Positions 47,352 through 56,866 of a stretch of 64,000 nt of DNA are shown here, in pieces. The notes beneath the pieces were generated by a model, which was not told the origin of the DNA, did no database searches, and saw only the letters and a program-made list of their open reading frames with translations. The position numbers and the translations under genes are program-made. Numbering within the stretch: the first letter of the stretch is position 1; each line of letters opens with the position of its first letter. The stretch is from Leishmania infantum JPCM5 (taxonomy: Eukaryota > Euglenozoa > Kinetoplastea > Trypanosomatida > Trypanosomatidae): the NCBI RefSeq assembly GCF_000002875.2, contig NC_009393.2, forward strand, positions 190,001 to 254,000, given 5' to 3'.

Positions 47352-48359
47352 ATGGGCGCGCCGCACTTGAATTCCATTCGCGCCTGCTTGGCCGGCTCCG
47401 GCCACGACGCCTTCAGTGAGCCTGTCACGATCGACCACCTCCTCTCACTCGTGGCGACACCCAAGACCGGGGTGGTGAGTGTCGCCTACGTTGGTACCGC
47501 CACCTACGACCTCGCAGAGAGCCAGGCGGAGCAGACATCCCTGCTACTGCAACGTGGCTGGACGGTTCGACCGATCCAAGTTGCTGACCCTGCCGTGAAG
47601 GCGGTCAACGACGGCGATGCGCATTTTATTCAAACCGCGGCCGATATTGTACTCGTCTCGGGCGGCAACACACTCTACGCGGTGCGGCGGTGGGAAGAAA
47701 CGGGGCTCGCGCGGCTGCTCAAGGACGCTGCGGCGCGCCAGGTCGTTATGGCGGGCGGCAGTGCCGGTGCGATCTGCTGGTTCACCTCGGGCCACAGCGA
47801 CTCCGCAGACCCCGCAACGTACCTGCAGCCGTCGTTGAAGAGGGCGGCACTGAAGATGGGCCTGATCCCGCAAGATCAGATCTCCAAGACCGAGGCAGAA
47901 CTCGCGGATCTCAGCACCTCCTGGTCCTACATCCGCGTGCGTGGCCTCAACATTCTGCCGGGGATGCTGTGCCCCCACTTTGATGTAACTCAAGGCAACG
48001 GCGTACGACGTGAGGAGGACTTCACCAAGATGCTGAAGCGGCACCCAACCGAGCGGGGCATCGGCGTGGATCACTGGGCGCTGCTCATCCTGAAGGGCGA
48101 CGGCACGTACGAGAGTGCCGCGCTGCCGGGCAAGACCCGCGTCACGACCCCAGGCAATACCTCGCCCACTTCAACGGTGCCGGGCATCTTTGTCCTGGAT
48201 GTGGTGGACGGTGCTGTCCAGCGACGCCGCGTGCCCACGACGGGGCAGCTGTCGGATGTCCTGCGAGAGCCGGCGGGGCCAGTGGTGCTGGATCCGTTTG
48301 AGCGTTTCCACGCCATGGAAAACCCGACGTCGTCGTCCGGGTCTTTGATGCAGCGCTGA
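47352..48359 (+). CDS. Peptidase family S51 (peptidase E / alpha-aspartyl dipeptidase-like)
   Basis: The 335-residue protein shows the S51 features. ADIVLVSGGNTLYAVRRW is the conserved G-G-N-T block near the active site. VVMAGGSAGAICWF holds the nucleophile elbow G-G-S-A-G-A, with Ser137. The block LNILPGMLCPHFD supplies the His of the family's P-H-x-D region, followed by a Glu-rich stretch and GIGVDHWALL, equivalent to the G-I/L-x-E/D-x-x-A strand. Family members cleave N-terminal Asp-Xaa dipeptides or, as cyanophycinase, poly-aspartyl peptides. This protein is about 100 residues longer than bacterial PepE, mainly at the C-terminus. No signal peptide is seen, so it is likely cytosolic. The first ATG after the AT repeat is 47352. 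Sparse occurrence in eukaryotes suggests old lateral acquisition, which is inference. Confidence 0.88.
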   Translation: MGAPHLNSIRACLAGSGHDAFSEPVTIDHLLSLVATPKTGVVSVAYVGTATYDLAESQAEQTSLLLQRGWTVRPIQVADPAVKAVNDGDAHFIQTAADIVLVSGGNTLYAVRRWEETGLARLLKDAAARQVVMAGGSAGAICWFTSGHSDSADPATYLQPSLKRAALKMGLIPQDQISKTEAELADLSTSWSYIRVRGLNILPGMLCPHFDVTQGNGVRREEDFTKMLKRHPTERGIGVDHWALLILKGDGTYESAALPGKTRVTTPGNTSPTSTVPGIFVLDVVDGAVQRRRVPTTGQLSDVLREPAGPVVLDPFERFHAMENPTSSSGSLMQR

Positions 48360-49148
48360 GCTGCGTGGGTGCACGCCAGTCCCGGCGACACTGTCTCAGC
48401 CTTTTGCCACAGCCCTGGTGACTGGTTGTTCGAGCGAAGCACATGGACGGGAGCGACCGCTCAGAGAGAGAGAGAGAGGGAGAGAAGCACAACAGGTGAT
48501 GCAAGCCAGAATATATGTCAGACCTTTCCCACACATATACATACATACGCACGTACATATCCCGCACACCGCTGCCTCCCTCCCTGCCTCTCGCTCTCTC
48601 TCCTCTCCCACGCAGGCATACACGCGAAGGTGCGGAGAGGGAGAGAGGCACGAGGAGGGTCACGGAGGCACCGCTGTCGCTTACTTTGTTTTGTCTTTGG
48701 GTGTGTGTCTGTGTGTGTGTGCACGTGTGTATAAGCTCGAAACGCCCCGACAGATACCCGCACAACAGCCACAACACAGCAGGGCGGCAGAGGAAAACAA
48801 TAAGGGATCTTGGGTATATCGACGGAAAAAAAAAGAAAGAAACATGTGTGCGCCGATGCGCTGTCGAGCATGTGGCACGATCTGTGCTTGGAACTTCACC
48901 GTGACGGCTCTCTCTCTCTCAGCCGCCTCCCCCTCCCCTCCACCTCCTTTGCTGAAACACACACACACACACTTTTCGAACATCTTCGTTGGGTCGCCGT
49001 GTCTGCCTGCCCGCGCGGCATCGGGGTCCTGCAGAGAAGACGACAGCCGCACATCCACCGTGGGCGAGCTGCACTGCCCCTCTTTTGATTTGTCTTTCCC
49101 GCTACTACCACACAAGCCAGCCGATACGTACAGGCACGCACCGTATAA
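48360..49148. other. Spacer, no gene seen
   Basis: GA-rich and CT-rich low complexity at about 48464-48485 and 48590-48610, TG at about 48701-48722, CA at 48958-48972. A long open frame crossing into the next gene is low complexity throughout. Confidence 0.5.
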
Positions 49149-52061
49149 ATGCTGCCGTATGCGATGGCCAGGCGGGGCAAGCACTCCTCGACCTCTTCTG
49201 AGGAGACGCAAGTGCACGCAGAGGCGGGGGCTGACGCCTCCGCTCGTCTCCCCGCGGCGGCGCCGACGCTGCGTCAGCGGCGAGCAAAGGCCGATGATGC
49301 GTCAGCTGCACACAGCAGCAGCGCGGCGGCAGCAGCCTCAGGGGCGCCAGCGCCAGCGAATACCAATACAAGCGCAGCGGCTGGCCCTTCCTCCCACCCT
49401 ACAGTCGCATCGAGTCCGTCCTGCGTCATTCTCTTCGGCTTCGGTCTCATCGGCGCCTTCTTCCTCTCGATTCTGATAAGCTTCCTGCTGGTGCAACTGT
49501 ACGTCGTGGACGGGCCCGATGTTCAGAGGACCTTTGTCCATCTGGAGATGGCCGGCAAGGGGCGCGAGTGGTTCCCTGTGTGGATGTCGAACTTCCTTAT
49601 CAGCATTGTGACGGCGAGCAGAGCCGGTGACGAGGACAGCGCAGTCGTGGGCGGCAGTCTCGGTGTGCCCCCCGATCAACGCCGTAGCCCCGCCCCACCG
49701 CCGCTGACAGGGACCAGAAGCGGCCCGCCACCAGCGCCACAAGGCACCGCGTCCGACGCAGTGTCGGCCGCCGCTGCGCAAAATTCGACCCCTGCAGCAC
49801 AGTCATCGTCGTCAACGCGCCTCCACTGCTACACCCTTGAGGCATATAGTGAGACCTTTCTGCAACCGCACCGCGAGTCGGCGGCGCCGCCTCTGTTCAG
49901 CTGCGGCACACGCGTTGTCGATCTGCGGTCGGAAGAGCGGCGAGAAGTGCTCGCGGCATGTCAGGCAGGCAGCGGCGCGGAGCCACTCCGTGACGGTTCG
50001 GCGGATCCGAATCGTGAGGGTGGCAGCCTGCTCCCAACGCTGCGGGTGGTTCTCACGCCGCAAGAGGTGCAGTGGCACTTGGTCGTGCAACCGGCTAACG
50101 TGGTCTCGCAGCGCATTCCGCTCAGCCGCGTGAACGACGACTACTGCGACTGCCTGGACGGGACAGACGAGTTGCTGACGAACGCCTGCTCCATGTCTGG
50201 CCCTCTCACCCCCGCAGTCGGCACACGCTGGAAGTCATACCTCGTCTCAAACCAGCCGCTGCGTCTGTGGGAAACCGACGACGTGATTGCGCAGGAGGAC
50301 GCCGAGGCATGCGGCTACCCGCTGCAGCCGCGGAAGCGCGGCGACGTTGGGGATCGTCTCTACGTTTCCAGCGGCCCAGTGCTTCCATTTGTGTGCATCT
50401 GTGGTACAGCACGCCAGCTGCTCGCACCGTCACTCGTCGGCGACGGCATTGTGGACTGCTGTGCGGCAGAGGATGAAGTTGTGCTTCAGGGCACCCCATA
50501 CGGCGGCGCTTCGCCGCACCGCCTCAGTGATGATCCTAAGGTGGTGGAGGCGAACAACCGTGCTCTGGAAGCGACGCGCGCGGCGATGATAATGCAGTGG
50601 AAACAGCGCAGAGCGAGTGCGGCACAGTACACAACCGCCACGCCGTCCCTGTATGAAGACAAGCTGTACCCGTATCACACCTCTGCCCGCGCAATGCTGG
50701 TGGACAAGGGGTACTACTCCCTCTACACCTCACTCGAAGTGCAGCAAGAGAAGCAGGCGGCCGCGGCCGTGCTCGAGCGCATATACGCAGACGGCCACCG
50801 CATCCAACGCCGTCGCGTGCAGAAAGGTTGGGACCGACTGGGCCGTCACCTTGTCGGCAACCGCACAAAGTTGCAGCTGCAGCTCTCGAACGTTACCCGT
50901 GAGCTGGAGTCGCTAGAGGAGTACGTGCGCTACCGCATGGACGAGGCTCGCACCAACGATCCACTCGCAGCCGGGGTGTCGGTGCAACAGCTGCAACACC
51001 ACGCACGCCTCGTGCATATGCACGAAGCTCTCAACTCGGAGATTCAGCACATCTCCCTCACCACCCTGCATCGCGCCTACGGAGACCACTACGAGTACTA
51101 TCCGCTGGTGCGGCGCATCATGCAACTGGAAGCCAGCCATCTCGTGGACTCCAGAACCCCGACTACCTTGGACGACGCGACGGCGCAGCAGCGGAGAGAG
51201 CGGATTATCACACCGACAGAGGTGGAGCGGATGAACACCGCGGCCTACGCGGCCCAACAGCCAGCGCCGCCTCTCCATGTCGACAACATCTCCGTAAGCG
51301 ATTACGGACTGGAGGTGATGCGGCAGACCTTCGTCGCGCAGCGCTTTGGCAGCCGCGAGGCACCGCTCGTAGCGCAGCGGCTTGGCCTCCTGCCGAACAA
51401 CAACATCTCCGCCTACACGCCGGGTGTGTTCAATCGCACCACAAGCCCGTTCCAGCGAGCCCCGGTGATCCCGACAGGCTCCTGGCAGCCTTATCAAAGC
51501 CATCGTGATGGACGGGTTATGGTGATCGCGGATCCGGCGGGGGATGTCCACCTGGCCCGCCGCGCGTGCGTGAGACCAGCCTCGACGCTGTTCCGCGGTG
51601 GTGGCCGCATGCAGTGGCCCACGCGGCACCCCGAGGCACCGCCAATGCTGAGCGTCTCCAACGCGATGGAGGCGAAGAAGACCGCCAAAGACAAACTCAA
51701 GGCGGCCTCGGCAGGTGAGACGGCGAAGGTCTCGCAGGTGTACACCCCTTACCACACCAACATGCCGTCAGTCTTCGCGGTGGACGTGTACACAGGCGAC
51801 ATCCGCTGCGAACATGATCCTCCGCTAACGTCGTCGCAGCACCGCACACGTGGCGCCGGACGTGACGAGGATACGCCGCGGAGCCGTGCACAGAGCGTGA
51901 AAACTCATGTCACATATCTTTGCGACACCAAGGACAGTATTCTCCACTGGGCAAGTAACGGCAAGTGCTTGCAGGAGGTGGTGGTCGGCACGCCGAGTGC
52001 GTGTACGGGCTGGGCTTGGAAGGTGGCGACGGAGCGGATGAAGGAAGTTGGGAAAGCTTGA
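49149..52061 (+). CDS. Glucosidase II beta subunit-like protein with N-terminal membrane anchor (970 aa)
   Basis: A single hydrophobic helix at about 92-118 after a basic, Ser/Ala-rich tail suggests a type II membrane protein with a luminal C-terminus. Two LDL-receptor-A-like modules characteristic of glucosidase II beta (PRKCSH) follow: RVNDDYCDCLDGTDE at 327-341, and GDGIVDCCAAEDEV near 432-445. Long helical, Gln/Arg/Glu-rich sequence follows from about 470 to 680. The last ~170 residues resemble an MRH (mannose-6-phosphate receptor homology) domain, with GDIRCEHD, VTYLCDTKD and GTPSACTGW. In glucosidase II, the beta subunit retains the catalytic subunit in the ER and binds mannose on N-glycans. 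Here the second module lacks part of the D-G-S-D-E calcium site, and the E/Y pair of the sugar pocket is not obvious. At 970 residues it is far longer than the human subunit. An alternative start is the ATG at 49164. Confidence 0.65.
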   Translation: MLPYAMARRGKHSSTSSEETQVHAEAGADASARLPAAAPTLRQRRAKADDASAAHSSSAAAAASGAPAPANTNTSAAAGPSSHPTVASSPSCVILFGFGLIGAFFLSILISFLLVQLYVVDGPDVQRTFVHLEMAGKGREWFPVWMSNFLISIVTASRAGDEDSAVVGGSLGVPPDQRRSPAPPPLTGTRSGPPPAPQGTASDAVSAAAAQNSTPAAQSSSSTRLHCYTLEAYSETFLQPHRESAAPPLFSCGTRVVDLRSEERREVLAACQAGSGAEPLRDGSADPNREGGSLLPTLRVVLTPQEVQWHLVVQPANVVSQRIPLSRVNDDYCDCLDGTDELLTNACSMSGPLTPAVGTRWKSYLVSNQPLRLWETDDVIAQEDAEACGYPLQPRKRGDVGDRLYVSSGPVLPFVCICGTARQLLAPSLVGDGIVDCCAAEDEVVLQGTPYGGASPHRLSDDPKVVEANNRALEATRAAMIMQWKQRRASAAQYTTATPSLYEDKLYPYHTSARAMLVDKGYYSLYTSLEVQQEKQAAAAVLERIYADGHRIQRRRVQKGWDRLGRHLVGNRTKLQLQLSNVTRELESLEEYVRYRMDEARTNDPLAAGVSVQQLQHHARLVHMHEALNSEIQHISLTTLHRAYGDHYEYYPLVRRIMQLEASHLVDSRTPTTLDDATAQQRRERIITPTEVERMNTAAYAAQQPAPPLHVDNISVSDYGLEVMRQTFVAQRFGSREAPLVAQRLGLLPNNNISAYTPGVFNRTTSPFQRAPVIPTGSWQPYQSHRDGRVMVIADPAGDVHLARRACVRPASTLFRGGGRMQWPTRHPEAPPMLSVSNAMEAKKTAKDKLKAASAGETAKVSQVYTPYHTNMPSVFAVDVYTGDIRCEHDPPLTSSQHRTRGAGRDEDTPRSRAQSVKTHVTYLCDTKDSILHWASNGKCLQEVVVGTPSACTGWAWKVATERMKEVGKA

Positions 52062-52565
52062 AATGCCTGAGAACGGACGACTGACCCCGCGGCATGCTCA
52101 CCCTATATCGTGCGATTGCGCGTCTCGATCGCCACCGCCACACAAGCATTCCAACATGTACATCTGCGACTCTCCAGTAACTGAGCTTGCATTCTTTTTT
52201 CGACCGTGTACCGCCATGCTCACGGAGGAGGGTCTTCGAGGCGGACGGCCTACCTCTCTTGCTCCCCTCCCTTCCCCCACTCCACTCCATCTTTCTCATG
52301 GCTGCATCGGCGTCGCGCCTTTTTTGTTTTGAATCTCTTCCCTGATGATGCCAGGCCACCTCAGCGCGCGTGGTATCTCAGAGTCCCGTACCCACTCGTT
52401 CTGGGGAATCCACGCGCCTCTGCAGCCTGCCCTCCGGTGCTCGCGACGGGCGCGCGGTGCTGGCGGACAGGTGTGTCTGGGCTGGCGCTCTGCCGAAGAG
52501 ACCTGCGGCCATGAGGATCGTGTTTGTCCCAGCCCACTACAAATTGCGTCGACTACTCAACCAGG
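52062..52565. other. Spacer, no gene seen
   Basis: 3' flank of the glucosidase II beta-like gene. C/T-rich tract at about 52248-52295 and a T-rich stretch at 52320-52330. No convincing frame before 52566. Confidence 0.45.
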
Positions 52566-52912
52566 ATGCGCATCCCACCTACTGCTTTTCTGCTGCTCTG
52601 GTGCGTTGCGATGATGTTCGCAGTCACCCAGGGCCCACACTGTGCTGCGTGCCGCGGCGTTGCAGTGGGCTGAGCGGCGCCAAACGGTGTTCGCCAGCCT
52701 TGTTCCTTGGCATCGCCGCGGTGCCACAGAGGTGGATGCGGCTGTGGCTGTGTATACTTGCACAGCTGCTGGGCCTGTGCATGGTGGAGTGGACGCGTTG
52801 CGAGAAGGCGAAAGCATACCCGGCATGCGTCCGTCACGGCGGTCAGTGCGCACGGCCACCACCATCACCCCCACCCACCCACCCACCCCCTGCACAGGCA
52901 GCCCTCTGAACA
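52566..52912 (+). pseudogene. Candidate secreted-protein gene interrupted by a frame break
   Basis: The ATG at 52566 opens a 35-residue frame that is a very good signal peptide (IPPTAFLLLWCVAMMFAVTQ) followed by GPHCAACRGVAVG, then TGA at 52671-52673. The neighbouring frame continues in protein-like style (AERRQTVFASLVPWHRRG, then ATEVDAAVAVYTC) to about 52850, where it becomes Pro/Thr low complexity. The two join if one G of the GGG run at 52668-52670 is extra. A C-x-x-C-R motif just after a signal peptide recalls saposin-like and canopy-type ER proteins, but this is only a resemblance. The end of the gene is not determined. It may be a sequencing error, a pseudogene or chance. Confidence 0.3.
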
Positions 52913-53117
52913 CTGTCTTTCCTGGAGCACCGTCGACGTCTCGCTCGCCATTCCTCACCTCTCACCCCCCCCCTACCTCTTCTAATCTCTGTGCTGGCGA
53001 CAGCACATGTGTGTACAAGAAGTACACAAGTGAACAAGCTACGCTTGGTACCGGATCAACACGGCCGGCTGGCACGACTCTACACATAACGACCTCCGCC
53101 CCCTCCCCCACCCTCAA

Positions 53118-55382
53118 ATGCCACAGCCGTCCTTCTCACGCGTACCGGTCGGGCTGGACGGCTCCCCTTCGAGTGCGTCGGTGGCGGTATCAGGAGCGGC
53201 AGCTGCAAACGCCGCATCGTCAACGACCCGGTCGCCGACCACCACCACGGCTGGAACGTTCGTCTCGCCCTCAGTACTGCTGCTCCGCCGCAGCATAAAT
53301 GATCCGTACTACTTTGCATCCCGTGCGCAGTTCTCGCACCGGCATCACCACCACCTCATCAACCGAGACACCGCCGTCGGCTCGGGCGTCGCCGCAAGTA
53401 CCCGCTCCCCTATGCAGAGGTCCAAGCACCGCGCCTCCCCTGGCGGCGGCGGCACCGTTTCTCATGTCACCCCAATGTTTACCGATGATAAGAAGCGGGA
53501 TGACAGCGACAGAGTCGACAAGCTTACGCAGCAGCAGCAGCAGCAGCAGCAGGCACAGCAACCGGACGGTGGCCTTGTTGCGATCGAGAACACGCCGACA
53601 GCGCTCCGACGCAGGGCGCAGTACAGCCGAGCCAAGCCGCGCCCCATCCCAAACAGCCTACGCACAGGTAGCGATGCGATCGCCGTCGCCGCCGCTGTGG
53701 ACACTTTCTACACCACCCCTTTTCTGCAGCTCGCCTTGCGTGAGGCAGCCGAGCGGGAAGTGGCGGCGCGGCTGCGGTTGAGCGTGCAGAAGATGTCGTC
53801 AAAGCTGCACACGGTGCGGGTGGAGGGGTTGAAGGAGGCGACGGCTCAACTCTTGCAATGGACGACGCAGGCCTCCATCGAGTCGGCTGAGCGACAGCAA
53901 GAACAGCAGCAGCAGCAGACCAAGTCCGATGCGCGCCACACCGACAGTGCAGCTGCAGCCGCGCCAACGGGGCAATCCAACTTGGTGCTCCCGCCCTACG
54001 ACGCGGTGCGCGTCGAGGTGTTGGGCGGGTCGTCGCCAGCCGTCGCCCATGGACACTACCCCCACCACCAGCGCCCTCCCTCCTCTGAGTTGCCGCAGCG
54101 TCGCGACAACGAGGCGGCCGCCGCCCGCTGCGCGAACGCGTTGCGCAGCCCCTCCTGGGACGTTGTGCAGCACGCGCTGGAAGGAGTGGACTACACGAGC
54201 TCAATTTTCAACACAATCCTCGTACCTCGGCTGGAGGTGCGCAATGCCATGAGCACCGGCGCCCCCATCAGCGTTCAGCTGCCGAGTGACGTGGCGCTGC
54301 AGTGGACTACGCTTCCGACAACGTCGAGAAGTGCTGCGGGGGCAGCGAGCGGCGCGGCATCCCAAGGGACACCACCACCAGAGAACAAACTACTGCGAGC
54401 GGCGACAGCAGTCACCTACGAAGAGCAGGAGCTGGCCCTCCGCTACATCCAGGGCACATGCCTGATACTCTACCACCAGCGACGTTGCTGCGCTGAGGGG
54501 TGCCTGCTGTACTACGCGACGGAGGTGTTCCAGTGTATGCGCAGCCACATCGACGCGCTCTTCACATCTCAGCGGCGGGAGCGGGAGGAGCGGGAAGGCG
54601 AAGAGCAAACGTGCCAGCGTGGGAAAAGAGGCCTCAGCACGAACCACGGCAGTGTGACTGGTGCGCGCACGCCCGGCACCTCGTCCGCGACCACAGCAGC
54701 AGCCTTCACAGCGGCGTTGCGAGAGTCGGGTCGCTCGCAGGTTTCCGTCGACCCGTCGCTTGTCCGCGTCGTCGTGGCGCTTGTGGACGCTGTCGAGGCC
54801 TCCTGTCACTACAACCCGTCGAGCTTACGCCGTTTCGTGCAGACCGGCGGCGTGACGGCCATGCTGAACCTGGCCTACTGTCCATTTATGCCCACCCCGA
54901 TCCGTGCCGCGGTGCTCAACACGATTAGCGTGCTTCTGCAGCAGGTGACGCCCCTGCGCCGGTATGTGGCAGCCGCGAGCAAGGCACAGGGAACAAGCAG
55001 CCCCCGCGGTCGCGGCGGTGTTGTCGAGCCGAACCCTGACCCACTCCTGCAGCGCATGCTAGAGAACGCGGTGCACGACAACCCGCTTGGCCGGGATGGG
55101 CAACAGATACCGTACTCCACCGACTTCGGCAGCGCCTCCAAGTTCGACTCAGCGGTGCGGGATTGGTTCTTCGCGAATGGGCTTGGTAACGTCATCGCGT
55201 CTGTGGCGCAGCTGCAAGACCTGCGCAACACCTTCCAGCCCGCTTCCTTTATCGTACCGCAGGGAGCCGCCGCCGCCACCGCCACCGCCGTGACGCACGC
55301 CAACATGCTGCGTGAAGGCGAGCTGCATCGCAAGCGGATTGGGTGGCTGCTCGAGTGCATGGACGGACGAGAGCTGCGATGA
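53118..55382 (+). CDS. Protein of unknown function with armadillo-like segment (754 aa)
   Basis: I do not recognise the family. The first 130 residues are Ser/Ala-rich. A poly-Gln run lies at about 138-145. Residues about 195-260 are helical and basic (LALREAAEREVAARLRLSVQ). The C-terminal part has helical pairs resembling an armadillo/HEAT-like repeat, for example LRRFVQTGGVTAMLNLAYCP followed by IRAAVLNTISVLLQQVTPLR at about 570-615. A conserved-looking end region (VRDWFFANGLGNVIASVAQL) lies near 685-705. Armadillo-like proteins in trypanosomatids are often cytoskeletal or flagellar, but nothing here is specific. There is no signal peptide or membrane segment. The start is the ATG at 53118, just after a C-rich tract. 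Confidence 0.8.
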   Translation: MPQPSFSRVPVGLDGSPSSASVAVSGAAAANAASSTTRSPTTTTAGTFVSPSVLLLRRSINDPYYFASRAQFSHRHHHHLINRDTAVGSGVAASTRSPMQRSKHRASPGGGGTVSHVTPMFTDDKKRDDSDRVDKLTQQQQQQQQAQQPDGGLVAIENTPTALRRRAQYSRAKPRPIPNSLRTGSDAIAVAAAVDTFYTTPFLQLALREAAEREVAARLRLSVQKMSSKLHTVRVEGLKEATAQLLQWTTQASIESAERQQEQQQQQTKSDARHTDSAAAAAPTGQSNLVLPPYDAVRVEVLGGSSPAVAHGHYPHHQRPPSSELPQRRDNEAAAARCANALRSPSWDVVQHALEGVDYTSSIFNTILVPRLEVRNAMSTGAPISVQLPSDVALQWTTLPTTSRSAAGAASGAASQGTPPPENKLLRAATAVTYEEQELALRYIQGTCLILYHQRRCCAEGCLLYYATEVFQCMRSHIDALFTSQRREREEREGEEQTCQRGKRGLSTNHGSVTGARTPGTSSATTAAAFTAALRESGRSQVSVDPSLVRVVVALVDAVEASCHYNPSSLRRFVQTGGVTAMLNLAYCPFMPTPIRAAVLNTISVLLQQVTPLRRYVAAASKAQGTSSPRGRGGVVEPNPDPLLQRMLENAVHDNPLGRDGQQIPYSTDFGSASKFDSAVRDWFFANGLGNVIASVAQLQDLRNTFQPASFIVPQGAAAATATAVTHANMLREGELHRKRIGWLLECMDGRELR

Positions 55383-56866
55383 CCTCCATCTTCGAAGCCA
55401 TTGCGCGAATTCACGCACAGACACAGAGACAGACACGAGTTCGTACGTATGCGCCCCTCGCTACTGCTTGACAACTGTCGCCTCTCTCCCTCTTCGTACA
55501 AATCAACGCCTGTGTGTTGCCCCTCCCCCCCCCTCTGCGCGCGCTCCCTTCTGCTCAACTCCGAAATACACACGAAAAAGCGTGAGGAAGAAGCGAAAAA
55601 AAAGAACGCAATTCCATTTCTTTTTTACCTTCCGAACTGCATACATCGCACTGCGGCTCCGGTGTTTCCTCGTCCGCGGCCCAAACATGCATACCTACAT
55701 ATATATATATACCCCTCCCTACCCCCTCTTCGCTCGCCATTTCATGTGGGTGACCTGAATGCACAGATGAGCGCACGCGCGTGAATCAATGTCCATCTCC
55801 ATCTCTCTCTCTCCCTCTGTGTGTGTGAAAGAGAGTACCATTCCCCTTGTACTCGCCTGTGTCTCTCCCCGTTTCCCTCTCTCTCTCTGCCCCTGCTTTG
55901 CCCTCGTTGAATGGCTCTGTCCCTTTTGTGTCTTGTGTTGGTGGTGGAGGTGAACCGTTCCCACCACAAGCACGCTTACCCTCACCATTGCACGGCGACC
56001 ATCGCGACCCACCACCACACCCGCCCTCGTTTTCCCACCCTCCGTTTCCTAGCAAGCTGGCACGGCGCGCAGTGTCCTCTCCGTCCCTGCCTCTCTCCCT
56101 CGTCCTTCGCCTCGTTCCATCTATTTTCTGTCTGTCTGTCTGTGTCTGCTTCTCGCGCGGCGTGTGCGCGTGCGTGTGTCAAGCGTTTTCTGTCTTGTGT
56201 GGTTTTGGCTTCTCTCCGGCGCTTACAGTCCCACAGAGGAGGACCCCAATACAATACATACATATATATATATATCCATATCTATCTCCCCTCCCCCCTT
56301 CCTCCCAGCCTCATCCGTCGCTGCTCGATCGTTGTTGTTGCTGTCACGTGTCGTCGAAAAAGAAAAGAAAGCGGGGAGAGATAGGAAAGAGGGCGATCGG
56401 AGGTGCACTCACACAGCGACGGTGCGAGCGTGATCAACGAGAGCCGGGAAAGGCGGGCGGAGGGAAACCTGCGGACCGCACGCGCACGTTTCGCCTCCCT
56501 CCTTCTTCAGACACACCACCCCCACCCCACCCATTTCGCTTTCTGATTTCGTTGTTGTTAGTCGCTTGCTGGTTTTTTTTTCTTTTTTCAAGTCAACGAG
56601 CCCCCCTCCTACTACTCCTCCTCCTCCTCATTGCGTTACCCGCCTGTCTGTGTCTGCCTGTCTGCCTTTGTGGGAGCCCAGTGGCGGAGACGCCATTACC
56701 CTTTCGTTCGTTGCGCGCTTCGGCGCCAACGGCACACACACACACACACACACACACGGAGAGAGTGAGGCGACAGCGGCGCCTCTATACGCCAGCAGCG
56801 TTGCCTGTCTGTTCCGTGCATTGGTTGATCTTTGTTTTGGCTCCCTTCCCTTTTGCACACTGTCGT
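55383..56866. other. Spacer (1.5 kb), no gene seen
   Basis: CT-rich tracts at about 55795-55820 and 55865-55900, AT near 56264-56275 and CA at about 56736-56757. The open frame running through it into the DH gene is low complexity and is treated as UTR. Confidence 0.5.

Noticed and set aside
48418..49476. 352-codon + strand frame crossing into the glucosidase II beta-like gene
   Set aside because: Low complexity throughout and in a different frame from the well-supported CDS that starts at 49149.
55847..56866. 340-codon upstream extension of the DH gene frame
   Set aside because: Encodes Pro/Ser/Leu/Val low complexity from CT and CA repeats; leader sequence is a better explanation, and ATG 56867 begins the recognisable domain.
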